The translations under genes were made by a program, and so were the position numbers. A stretch of 64,000 nt of DNA from Ancylobacter sp. WKF20. GTDB taxonomy: Bacteria; Pseudomonadota; Alphaproteobacteria; Rhizobiales; Xanthobacteraceae. Shown here one piece after another: positions 34,487-42,263 of this stretch; positions within the stretch are counted from its first letter, which is position 1, and every line of letters starts with the position of its first letter. Location: the NCBI RefSeq assembly GCF_029760895.1, contig NZ_CP121679.1, positions 2,170,001 to 2,234,000 of the forward strand, in the 5' to 3' direction. Below the pieces are notes generated by a model. It was not told the DNA's origin. It saw only the letters and a list, made by a program, of their open reading frames with translations, and searched no databases.

Positions 34487-34501
34487 GTGTTTGGAACGGG
34501 A

Positions 34502-35656
34502 ATGGCCAGTCAGCACTACCGCGTCGGCGTCATGTTCTCCACGACCGGGCCCTACAGCGTGGTGGCCCGCTCGATGCTGAACGGCGCCCTGCTGGCCTTC
34601 CGGGAAGCCGCGGCGGCGGAAAACGTGACCCTCGAGCCGGTGGTGGTGAACCCCGGCGGCGATCTCGCCCGCTATGCCGAGCTCAGCCAGGAACTCACCG
34701 CCTCCGGCATCCGCCATGTCGTCGGCTGCTACACCTCCTCGAGCCGCAAGGAAGTCATCCCCTGCTTCGAGAAGCATGACGCGCTGCTCTGGTATCCCTC
34801 GCACTATGAGGGTTTCGAGAGTTCGAGCAACGTCATCTACACGGGCGCCTCCCCGAACCAGCACGTGCTGCCGCTCGTGGACTACATGCTCGGCCATGTC
34901 GGCCCGCGCGCCTTCTGCGTCGGCTCGAACTACATCTGGGCGTGGGAGAACACCCGCATCTTCCGCGAGGCCATGACCGCGCGCGGCGGGCAGGTTCTGG
35001 CCGAACGCTATGCCGCCATCGGCGATACGAGCTTCGAGAAGCTGGTGGACGCCATTCTGGAAGCCAAGCCGGATTTCGTCTTCAACAACCTCATCGGCAC
35101 GAGTGCCTACGCCTTCTTCCGCCTGTTCCGTGCCGCCTGCGCCGCCCGCGGCATCGACCAGGCCCGGCAGATCCCGATTGCCTCCTGCACCCTCTCCGAG
35201 CCGGAGCTGGAGGAGATCGGCGCCGGCGCGGTCGATGGCCACCTCTCCTCCAGCGTCTATTTCTCGTCGCTGGCAAACACGGCCAACGCCGCCTTCACCC
35301 GCGACTACCGCGCCGCCTTCCCGCAGGGGCCCTCCACCTCGGCGGATGCGGAGGCCTCCTACATCGCCGTCAAGCTGCTCGCCCGGGCGCTGGCCGATGC
35401 CGGGACGGACGAGGTGACGGCGGTGAAGCAGGCGGTGACGCGCCAGCGGCTGAACGCGCCGCAGGGCGATGTGTGGATCGACCCGCAGACCCTGCACGCC
35501 TGGCTGACGCCGCGCATCGGCCGGTCCACGCCGCAAGCCCGCTTCGATGTGATCGTGGAGGAGCCCGCCCCGGTGCGGCCCGATCCGTATCTCATCCAGT
35601 CCTCGCCCCGCTACGCCATGGCGCCCCGTAGTCCCAATCTGAGAGTGGTAAGGTGA
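34502..35656 (+). CDS. amiC: AmiC-like amide-sensing negative regulator
   Basis: 384 residues from the ATG at 34502, giving the usual AmiC length. A periplasmic-binding-protein fold without a signal peptide: QHYRVGVMFSTTGPYSVVARSMLNGALLAFREA, then VGCYTSSSRKEVIPCFEKHDALLWYPSHYEGFESS, both conserved in AmiC. In Pseudomonas aeruginosa AmiC binds short-chain amides in the cytoplasm and sequesters AmiR until induced. The stop overlaps the amiR start (ATGA), which fits their 1:1 complex. It is the first gene after the terminator leader. Confidence 0.92.
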   Translation: MASQHYRVGVMFSTTGPYSVVARSMLNGALLAFREAAAAENVTLEPVVVNPGGDLARYAELSQELTASGIRHVVGCYTSSSRKEVIPCFEKHDALLWYPSHYEGFESSSNVIYTGASPNQHVLPLVDYMLGHVGPRAFCVGSNYIWAWENTRIFREAMTARGGQVLAERYAAIGDTSFEKLVDAILEAKPDFVFNNLIGTSAYAFFRLFRAACAARGIDQARQIPIASCTLSEPELEEIGAGAVDGHLSSSVYFSSLANTANAAFTRDYRAAFPQGPSTSADAEASYIAVKLLARALADAGTDEVTAVKQAVTRQRLNAPQGDVWIDPQTLHAWLTPRIGRSTPQARFDVIVEEPAPVRPDPYLIQSSPRYAMAPRSPNLRVVR

Positions 35657-36315
35657 TGTCTCCTCGCCTGCTTCAGAATTTCAATGGTGGCCGGGCCGTC
35701 ATCGCGACGGCCAATCGCAGCGCGGTCGAGGCGCTGGAAATGACGCTCGCCAAGCTCGGCGTGGGCGCGGAGTTTCGCGCCGTCAGCGAGCCGCGCGTGG
35801 AAATCGATGTTGCCGGGCTCAACCCGGAGCGCGACATTCTGTTTCTGGATGGCGATCTCGACATCGTCATTGCCGGCGAGCCGGGCGAGACCGCGCGCCT
35901 GCCCCAGGTGCCGGTGATCGGCCTTGTCGGCGTCGAGGCGCCCAGCCGCCTGAAGAACCTCATCAATCTCGGGGCCACGGCCTTCCTGCGCAAGCCGGTG
36001 CATGGCGCGGCCGTTTACACGGCGCTGTTTCTCGGGATCAACCAGTTCCTGCTGCGCACCGACATGAATGCGCGGCTGGAGGACATGGAGCGCCGCCGTC
36101 GCGGGCGGCGCTCGGTCGTCAAGGCGATTGTCGCCCTGATGGCCGATGCCGGCATCGACGACGATGCCGCCTATGACCGGCTCCGGCGCGACAGCATGCG
36201 CCTGCGCCGAAGCCTTGAAGAGCATTGCGAGGCCTTTCTCGCCACAAGGGCGCCAACGCCCGTCCGGTCGGCACCGGCAGGAGACATGCCCTTGCGGCAC
36301 GCCGACCGGAAATAA
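35656..36315 (+). CDS. amiR: AmiR-like ANTAR antiterminator
   Basis: 219 residues. A degenerate receiver domain (FLDGDLDIVIAGEP; no clear phospho-acceptor) is followed by a coiled-coil helix (LEDMERRRRGRRSVVKAI) and an ANTAR domain (ALMADAGIDDDAAYDRLRRDSMRLRRSLEEHCEAFL). AmiR binds leader RNA and prevents termination when freed from AmiC. The coding start ATG at 35656 overlaps amiC. The C-terminus is about 20 residues longer than in Pseudomonas. The target is probably the leader at 34418-34486, which would make the operon self-inducing. Confidence 0.9.
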   Translation: MSPRLLQNFNGGRAVIATANRSAVEALEMTLAKLGVGAEFRAVSEPRVEIDVAGLNPERDILFLDGDLDIVIAGEPGETARLPQVPVIGLVGVEAPSRLKNLINLGATAFLRKPVHGAAVYTALFLGINQFLLRTDMNARLEDMERRRRGRRSVVKAIVALMADAGIDDDAAYDRLRRDSMRLRRSLEEHCEAFLATRAPTPVRSAPAGDMPLRHADRK

Positions 36316-36336
36316 ACCTTCAGAGGAGAAGACCAC

Positions 36337-37575
36337 ATGTCTGGACGACTGATGCGGGGGCTGCGTGCCGCGGCCCTCTCGGGGACGCTTGTGCTCGGCG
36401 CCGGGGCGGCCTTCGCGGCTGATCCCATCAAGCTTGGCGTGCTGGAAGACCAGTCCGGCGATTTCGCCGCGGCGACCATCGGCAAGGTGCACGCCATCCA
36501 GCTGGCGGCGGAGGAGATCAACAAGGCCGGCGGCATCGATGGGCGCCCGCTTGAGCTGGTGATCTACGACACCCAGTCCGACAATACGCGCTATCAGGAG
36601 TTCATGCGCCGCGTGCTCCAGCGCGACAAGGTGGACGTGGTGTTCGCCGGCTTCTCCTCCGCCTCGCGCGAGGCCTACCGGCCCATCGTCAACCAGTTTG
36701 ACGGCCTCGCCTTCTACAACAACCAGTATGAAGGCGGCGTCTGCGACGCCAACATGATCGTCACCGGCGCGGTGCCCGAGCAGCAGTTCTCCACCCTCAT
36801 CCCGTGGATGATGGAGAAGTACGGCAAGAAGGTCTACACGCTCGCCGCCGACTATAATTTCGGCCAGATCTCCGCCGAATGGGTGCGCAAGATCGTCAAG
36901 GAGCATGGCGGCGAAATGGTCGGCGAGGATTTCATCCCGCTCGGCGTCTCGCAGTTCTCGCAGAACATCCAGAACATCCAGAAGGCCAAGCCCGACTTCG
37001 TGGTGACGCTGCTGGTCGGCACCGCGCAGGCCTCCTATTACGAGCAGGCGGCCTCCGCCAATGTGAACCTGCCGATGGCCTCCTCGGTCAATGTCGGCCA
37101 GGGCTATGAGCACAAGCGGTTCAAGCCGCCATCGCTCAAGGACATGTACGTCACCACCAACTACATCGAGGAAATCGACACCCCGGCCTCCAAGGCGTTC
37201 TTCGCCAAGTTCAAGGCCAAGTTCCCCGACGAGCCCTATGTGAACCAGGAGGCCGAGAACTCCTATCTGGCGGTCTATCTCTACAAGCAGATGGTCGAGC
37301 GGGCAAAGTCCACCAAGCGCGACGACCTGCGCAAGGAGATCGCCAAGGGCGATGTCTGCATGGACGCGCCGGAAGGCAAGGTCTGCCTCGACCCCAAGAG
37401 CCAGCACATGTCGCACACCATCTACCTCGCCAAGGTGGGTGCCGATCACTCGATCTCCTTCCCGAAGGTCTGGGAGGACATCAAGCCCTATTGGCTGGGC
37501 GAGGCCGGCTGCGACCTGACCAAGAGCGACCCGAGCGCGCAGTACACCCCGTCCAACCCGCCGCCGAAGCCCTGA
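36337..37575 (+). CDS. Short-chain amide/urea ABC transporter substrate-binding protein (FmdD-like)
   Basis: 412 residues with a signal peptide (LRAAALSGTLVLGAGAAFA). The type I binding-protein fold opens DPIKLGVLEDQSGDFAAATIGKVHAIQLAAEEINKAGGIDGRPLEL, the pattern of amide and urea binders; YNNQYEGGVCDANM and the CMDAPEGKVCLDPKSQH segment are typical of this subgroup. It shares its fold with AmiC, two genes upstream. It is the first transport gene, 21 bp after amiR, and is followed by a GC hairpin before the permease genes. Confidence 0.9.
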   Translation: MSGRLMRGLRAAALSGTLVLGAGAAFAADPIKLGVLEDQSGDFAAATIGKVHAIQLAAEEINKAGGIDGRPLELVIYDTQSDNTRYQEFMRRVLQRDKVDVVFAGFSSASREAYRPIVNQFDGLAFYNNQYEGGVCDANMIVTGAVPEQQFSTLIPWMMEKYGKKVYTLAADYNFGQISAEWVRKIVKEHGGEMVGEDFIPLGVSQFSQNIQNIQKAKPDFVVTLLVGTAQASYYEQAASANVNLPMASSVNVGQGYEHKRFKPPSLKDMYVTTNYIEEIDTPASKAFFAKFKAKFPDEPYVNQEAENSYLAVYLYKQMVERAKSTKRDDLRKEIAKGDVCMDAPEGKVCLDPKSQHMSHTIYLAKVGADHSISFPKVWEDIKPYWLGEAGCDLTKSDPSAQYTPSNPPPKP

Positions 37576-37631
37576 TCGCGGGCTGAGCCTTCGCGGACGC
37601 CGCATCCCCCTTCGGCGGCGCCCGCTCCTCG

Positions 37632-37660
37632 CCCCGGCGCGTCCCCCTTCCGCGCCGGGG
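37632..37660 (+). terminator. Hairpin between binding-protein and first permease gene of the amide operon
   Basis: Perfect 10-bp stem CCCCGGCGCG (37632-37641) and CGCGCCGGGG (37651-37660), 9-nt loop, no T-run. It probably stabilises the upstream message or partly limits read-through. Confidence 0.55.
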
Positions 37661-37718
37661 CACATCTCCCTTTCCCGCTGCCCTCCTGGCACCGTCGGAC
37701 CGAAGGCCCTCCCCGCCC

Positions 37719-38591
37719 ATGGATCTCGGAACCCTTGCCTTTTCCGCCCTCTACCAGTTCGGCGACGCCTTCGCCTTTCTGGTGCTGTCCGCCTGCGGGC
37801 TCGCCGTGATCTTCGGCATGATGGGCGTCATCAACCTCGCCCATGGCGAATTCATCATGTGCGGGGCCTATGTCACCGTCTCCGCCGCCCATGCCGGCCT
37901 GCCGCTGCCGCTCGCCATTCTCTGCGGCGCGCTGGTCGCGGGGATGGTGGGCGCGCTGGTGGAGATGCTGGTCATCCGCCACCTCTATTCCCGCCCGCTG
38001 GACACCATCGTCGCGACCTGGGGCCTCAGCCTCATCGCCACGCAGGGCACGCTGATCCTGCTCGGCTCGACCATGGCGGGCGTCGGCACGCCCTTCGGCA
38101 GCTTCCAGATGGGCGCCTATTCCTACTCGGTCTACCGGCTGGTGCTGTTCGTGATGGCGCTGGTGGTGCTGGCCGGGCTCTACGCGCTGTTCAACTGGAC
38201 GCGCTTTGGCGTCATGGCCCGCGCCACCATCCAGGTGCCGCACATGGCGGCGGCGCTGGGCGTGGATACGCGCCGGGTCTACAGCCTCACCTTCGCCCTC
38301 GGCGCGGGCCTCGCCGGGCTGACGGGCGGGCTCTATGCCCCGACCATGACGCTGGTGCCGACCATGGGCACGACCTTCATCATGGAAGCCTTCGTGACCG
38401 TCGTGGTGGGCGGCGCCGACGTCTTCCTCGGCACCGCGCCGGCCGCCGCCGTGCTCGCTGTGGTGAAGGCCACCATGACCTCGCTCTATGGCCAGCTCTT
38501 CGGCCAGATCGGCCTGCTGGTCGCCGTCATCGTCGTCATCCGCGTCTTGCCCAAGGGCATTTCCGGCTTCCTGCTGCGCGAACGCGCCTGA
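37719..38591 (+). CDS. Amide/urea ABC transporter permease 1 (UrtB/LivH-like)
   Basis: 290 residues, about eight spans. LivH-type marks: VIFGMMGVINLAHGEFIMCGAYVTV near the N-terminus and ALGVDTRRVYSLTFALGAGLAGLTGGLYAP in the second half. With the permease at 38611-39669 it makes the channel of a HAAT-family importer for amides or urea. Confidence 0.92.
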   Translation: MDLGTLAFSALYQFGDAFAFLVLSACGLAVIFGMMGVINLAHGEFIMCGAYVTVSAAHAGLPLPLAILCGALVAGMVGALVEMLVIRHLYSRPLDTIVATWGLSLIATQGTLILLGSTMAGVGTPFGSFQMGAYSYSVYRLVLFVMALVVLAGLYALFNWTRFGVMARATIQVPHMAAALGVDTRRVYSLTFALGAGLAGLTGGLYAPTMTLVPTMGTTFIMEAFVTVVVGGADVFLGTAPAAAVLAVVKATMTSLYGQLFGQIGLLVAVIVVIRVLPKGISGFLLRERA

Positions 38592-38610
38592 GCCCACGGA
38601 ACCCATACCC

Positions 38611-39669
38611 ATGAACGCTCTCGCCCGTTTCTTCGCCCGGCTGGAAGGCCCGCAGACCATGGGCCGCGGCCCCTGGTTCTGGGCCGGCTTCCTCGTCGTC
38701 CTTATCGCGGCCTGCGGCTACCCGCTGTTCAGCGACGGTTACACGGTCGGCAACACCGTCTACTTCTTCACCTGGGTCTTCATGGCGCTCGGCCTCAGCC
38801 TGATCTGGGGCTATGGCGGCGCGCTGTCCTTCGGCCAGACCGCCTTCTTCGGCATTGCCGGCTACAGCTACGGCATCCTCACCATCAATTTCGGCGCCGC
38901 CTATGGCTTCACGCTGGTGGCGCTGGTGCTCGCCATCGCCCTCGCCGCCTTGTTCGCGGTGCTGCTCGGCTATTTCCTCTATTTCGGGCGCATCTCCGGC
39001 GTCTTCCTCGGCATCGTCACCCTGTCGGTGACGCTGGTGCTGGAACGCTTCATGGCGCAGACCGCCGGCCCGGAGTGGAAGATCGGCAGCGCCCGGCTGA
39101 ACGGCTTCAACGGCATGAGCAACATGCCCCCGCTCACCCTTCCCTGGCCCGGCGGCGATATCGTGCTGTTCCCCGACGTGCAGCTCTATTACGTCGTGCT
39201 GGGCCTGCTCGTGTTGGTCTATCTCGGCCTGCGCATCCTCGTGAACTCGCGCTTCGGCAATGTGCTGGTCGCGATCCGCGAGAACCCCGAGCGGGCCGAG
39301 ATGCTCGGCTACGACATCCGCAAGTACCAGCTCGGCGCCTTTGTCATCGGCGCGGCGCTGGCGGGGCTGTCGGGCGTGCTCTACACGAGCTGGGGCCAAT
39401 ACATCACGCCCTCCAGCATGGGGATGACGGCCGCCGCTTTGCCCATCGTCTGGGTCGCGGTCGGCGGGCGCTCGGACATCACGGCGACGCTGATCGGCAC
39501 GCTGGTGGTGCTCTCCGCCTTTCAGGCCCTCACCATCCATGGCAGCCAGTACGCGCTGGTGGTGATGGGCATACTCCTGGTGCTCACCGTGCTGCTCGCC
39601 CCGCGCGGGCTCATTCTTTCCGCTGGCGCCTTCATCGGCCGGCTGACCTCGAAGCGGGGAGGCGTCTGA
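38611..39669 (+). CDS. Amide/urea ABC transporter permease 2 (UrtC/LivM-like)
   Basis: 352 residues from the ATG at 38611. LivM marks are SLIWGYGGALSFGQTAFFGIAGYSYGI and VAIRENPERAEMLGYDIRKYQLGAFVIGAALAGLSGVLY. A short hydrophilic N-terminus precedes the first span. Its stop codon overlaps the next ATPase start by one base (TGATG), so it is coupled to 39669-40397. Confidence 0.92.
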   Translation: MNALARFFARLEGPQTMGRGPWFWAGFLVVLIAACGYPLFSDGYTVGNTVYFFTWVFMALGLSLIWGYGGALSFGQTAFFGIAGYSYGILTINFGAAYGFTLVALVLAIALAALFAVLLGYFLYFGRISGVFLGIVTLSVTLVLERFMAQTAGPEWKIGSARLNGFNGMSNMPPLTLPWPGGDIVLFPDVQLYYVVLGLLVLVYLGLRILVNSRFGNVLVAIRENPERAEMLGYDIRKYQLGAFVIGAALAGLSGVLYTSWGQYITPSSMGMTAAALPIVWVAVGGRSDITATLIGTLVVLSAFQALTIHGSQYALVVMGILLVLTVLLAPRGLILSAGAFIGRLTSKRGGV

Positions 39670-40397
39670 TGGCCCTCATCGAAGCGCGCGCGCTGAACAA
39701 GCATTTCGGCGGCCTGCACGTCACCAACAACGTCAATCTGGCGCTGGAGCCGGGTGAAATCCATTGCCTCATCGGCCCGAACGGCGCCGGCAAGAGCACC
39801 CTCTTCCGCCTCATCCTCGGCGAGCACCTGCCGAGCAGCGGGCAGATCCTGTTCGCGGGCGAGGACATCACGGCGCTGAAATCCTATCAGCGCATCCGCC
39901 GCGGGATGAGCGTGAAGTTCCAGGTGCCCGGCATCTTCAAGGCCTTGAGCGTGCGGCAGAATCTCGAGATCGCCATGCAGCACCACTACGCGCCCGCCGC
40001 GCTCCATGGCGAGATCGACCGGCTGCTCGACTTCCTCAAGCTGACGGCGGAAGCGAACCAGCTCGCCGGCAATCTCAGCCATGGCCAGAAGCAGTGGCTG
40101 GAGATCGGCATGGCGATCAGCCTCAAGCCGCGCCTGCTGCTGCTGGACGAGCCGACCGCCGGCATGTCGCCGGAGGAGACCTTCGCCACCGGCGAGATGA
40201 TCCAGCGTCTCAACCGCGAGGGCATGACGGTGCTGGCGGTCGAGCACGACATGGCCTTCGTCCGCCAGGTCGCCCACAAGGTCACGGTGCTGCATCTCGG
40301 CCAGGTGTTCGCTCAAGGGTCGATCGACGCCATCGTCGCCGACGAGCGGGTCGCCGCCATCTATCTCGGTCATGCGCCGGAGGCCGCCCATGCGTAA
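39669..40397 (+). CDS. Amide/urea ABC transporter ATPase 1 (UrtD/LivG-like)
   Basis: 242 residues. Walker A is GPNGAGKSTLFRLILG, the Q-loop region is MSVKFQVPGIFKALSV, the signature is the variant LSHGQKQWLEIGMAI (SHGQ in place of SGGQ, common in UrtD proteins), Walker B is LLLLDEPTAGMSPEE and the switch His is in VEHDMAFV. It overlaps the following ATPase gene by 8 bp. Confidence 0.92.
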   Translation: MALIEARALNKHFGGLHVTNNVNLALEPGEIHCLIGPNGAGKSTLFRLILGEHLPSSGQILFAGEDITALKSYQRIRRGMSVKFQVPGIFKALSVRQNLEIAMQHHYAPAALHGEIDRLLDFLKLTAEANQLAGNLSHGQKQWLEIGMAISLKPRLLLLDEPTAGMSPEETFATGEMIQRLNREGMTVLAVEHDMAFVRQVAHKVTVLHLGQVFAQGSIDAIVADERVAAIYLGHAPEAAHA

Positions 40398-41103
40398 GGA
40401 AGTGCTGCTCTCCACCCTCGGCCTGCGCGCCGGCTATGGCGGCAAGCCGGTGCTGCAAGGTCTCGATCTCACCGTGCGAGAGGGCGAGATCGTCGCGGTG
40501 ATCGGGCGCAACGGCGTCGGCAAGTCGACGCTGATGAAGAGCCTCATCGGCCTCGTTCCGGCGATGGATGGCTCCATCGTCTATCGCGGCGAGGCGGTCG
40601 AGCACCTTCCCGCCCACAAGCGCGCCCGGCTCGGCGTCGGCTATGTACCGCAGGGCCGCGACGTGTTCCCGCGCCTCAGCGTGGCCGAGAACATCGCGGT
40701 CGGTGCCATGCTCAAGGCGGGCGTGACAGCGGCGGACCGCGAGCGTGTTCTCGACTATTTCCCCATCCTGCGCGAACGCTGGGCCCAGCGCGCCGGCACC
40801 ATGTCGGGCGGCCAGCAGCAGCAGCTCGCCATTGGCCGCGTGCTCATCGCCGATCCCGCCCTCATCCTGCTCGACGAGCCGTCCGAGGGCATCCAGCCCA
40901 ACATCGTGCAGGACATCGCCCGCATCATGGTGGAGCTCAACCGCGCCACCGGCGTCACCATCATGCTGGTGGAGCAGAACATCGACATGATCCGCGCCAT
41001 GGCGCAGCGTTGCTACGTGATGGACAAGGGTCGCATCGTCGCCGAGCTTGATCGCGAGGCCCTGGCCGATGGCGAGGCCATGCGTCGTCATCTGGCGGTC
41101 TGA
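40390..41103 (+). CDS. Amide/urea ABC transporter ATPase 2 (UrtE/LivF-like)
   Basis: 237 residues. Walker A GRNGVGKSTLMKSLIGL, Q-loop VPQGRDVFPRLSV, signature MSGGQQQQLAIGRVL, Walker B LILLDEPSEGIQPN, switch in VEQNIDM: the LivF/UrtE pattern. The ATG at 40390 lies inside the previous gene. It is followed 38 bp later by the formamidase gene, with transport and hydrolysis evidently in one operon. Confidence 0.92.
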   Translation: MRKEVLLSTLGLRAGYGGKPVLQGLDLTVREGEIVAVIGRNGVGKSTLMKSLIGLVPAMDGSIVYRGEAVEHLPAHKRARLGVGYVPQGRDVFPRLSVAENIAVGAMLKAGVTAADRERVLDYFPILRERWAQRAGTMSGGQQQQLAIGRVLIADPALILLDEPSEGIQPNIVQDIARIMVELNRATGVTIMLVEQNIDMIRAMAQRCYVMDKGRIVAELDREALADGEAMRRHLAV

Positions 41104-41141
41104 CGCCCCCGCCGAACCGAGACAGCCAAAAGGAGAAAGCA

Positions 41142-42134
41142 ATGTCCTGGCTAGAGACGTCCATCATGGCACGCAAGGGCCTCGCCAAGGGCCAGGCGGG
41201 GTCCACCCACGCCATCACCGAAGAGGTGCAGGGCAAGTATCATTACGTCTACGGCCCCTATGTCGACCCGGTGCTCAAAGTCGACCCCGGCGCGGTCGTC
41301 TCGGCCGAGACGCATGACGCCTTCGAGGGGGCGATCAAGAACGAGACCGACAACCCGCTCGAGATCCTCAACTTTCCCTATCTGAACCCGCAGAACGGCC
41401 CGATCTACGTCAATGGCGCGGAGAAGGGCGACACGCTCGCGGTCTACATCAAGAACATCGTCCCGCGCGGCGAGCAGCCCCGCGGCACCACGCTGATCAT
41501 GCCGGAATTCGGCGGCCTCGTGCCGACCAAGGACACGGCGATGCTCAACGCGCCGCTGCCGATCAAGGTGAAGAAGCTGCATGTCGATGCCGAGACCGGC
41601 ACGAAGTGGAGCGACAAGATCACCCTGCCCTATGTGCCCTTCATCGGCACCATCGGCACCTCGCCGGAGATCGAGGCCATCACCTCGCTGCAGCCGGACT
41701 ATTATGGCGGCAACATGGACCTGCCGGATGTCGGCATCGGCGCGGTGATCTACCTGCCGGTCAACATCAAGGGCGGCCTGCTCTATCTCGGCGACTGCCA
41801 CGCCACGCAGGGCGATGGCGAGCTGTGCGGCGTGGCGCTGGAGCACCCCACCGTCACCACCATCCAGATCGACCTTATCAAGGGCTGGACCATCCACACG
41901 CCGCGCCTCGAGACCGAGGACTTCATCATGTCCATCGGCTCCACCCGCCCGATGGAAGACGCCACCCGCATGGCCTATCGCGACCTCATCCGCTGGATGG
42001 CGTCGGATTACGGCTTCGACGAGGTGGAAGCCTATATGCTGCTGACCCAGTGCGGGCGCGTGCGGCTCGGCAACATGGTCGACCCGAAATACACGATGGG
42101 CGCCTCGATCCTGAAGTCGTACCTGACGCCCTGA
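41142..42134 (+). CDS. fmdA: Formamidase/acetamidase (FmdA family)
   Basis: 330 residues; AGGAG lies 6 bases before the ATG. The acetamidase/formamidase fold is recognised from HYVYGPYVDPVLKVDPGAVVSAETHDAFEGAI (metal-site Asp/Glu and His), GDTLAVYIKNIVPRG, LGDCHATQGDGELCGVALE and the C-terminal LTQCGRVRLGNMVDPKYTMGASI. Cytoplasmic; it hydrolyses formamide or short amides to ammonia and the acid. Together with the importer and AmiCR it makes a nitrogen-scavenging operon. Confidence 0.92.
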   Translation: MSWLETSIMARKGLAKGQAGSTHAITEEVQGKYHYVYGPYVDPVLKVDPGAVVSAETHDAFEGAIKNETDNPLEILNFPYLNPQNGPIYVNGAEKGDTLAVYIKNIVPRGEQPRGTTLIMPEFGGLVPTKDTAMLNAPLPIKVKKLHVDAETGTKWSDKITLPYVPFIGTIGTSPEIEAITSLQPDYYGGNMDLPDVGIGAVIYLPVNIKGGLLYLGDCHATQGDGELCGVALEHPTVTTIQIDLIKGWTIHTPRLETEDFIMSIGSTRPMEDATRMAYRDLIRWMASDYGFDEVEAYMLLTQCGRVRLGNMVDPKYTMGASILKSYLTP

Positions 42135-42263
42135 GCGCCGGCCAACCGTCATATCCGGCCGTAGGGCCGGGTGTGACGACGCATCCCACCCTTCCGTTCG
42201 TCTCCTAACGGCGTTCCGCACCAGCGGGACGCCGGACACCTCCCCTTTGCCCGGAGTCCCGCG

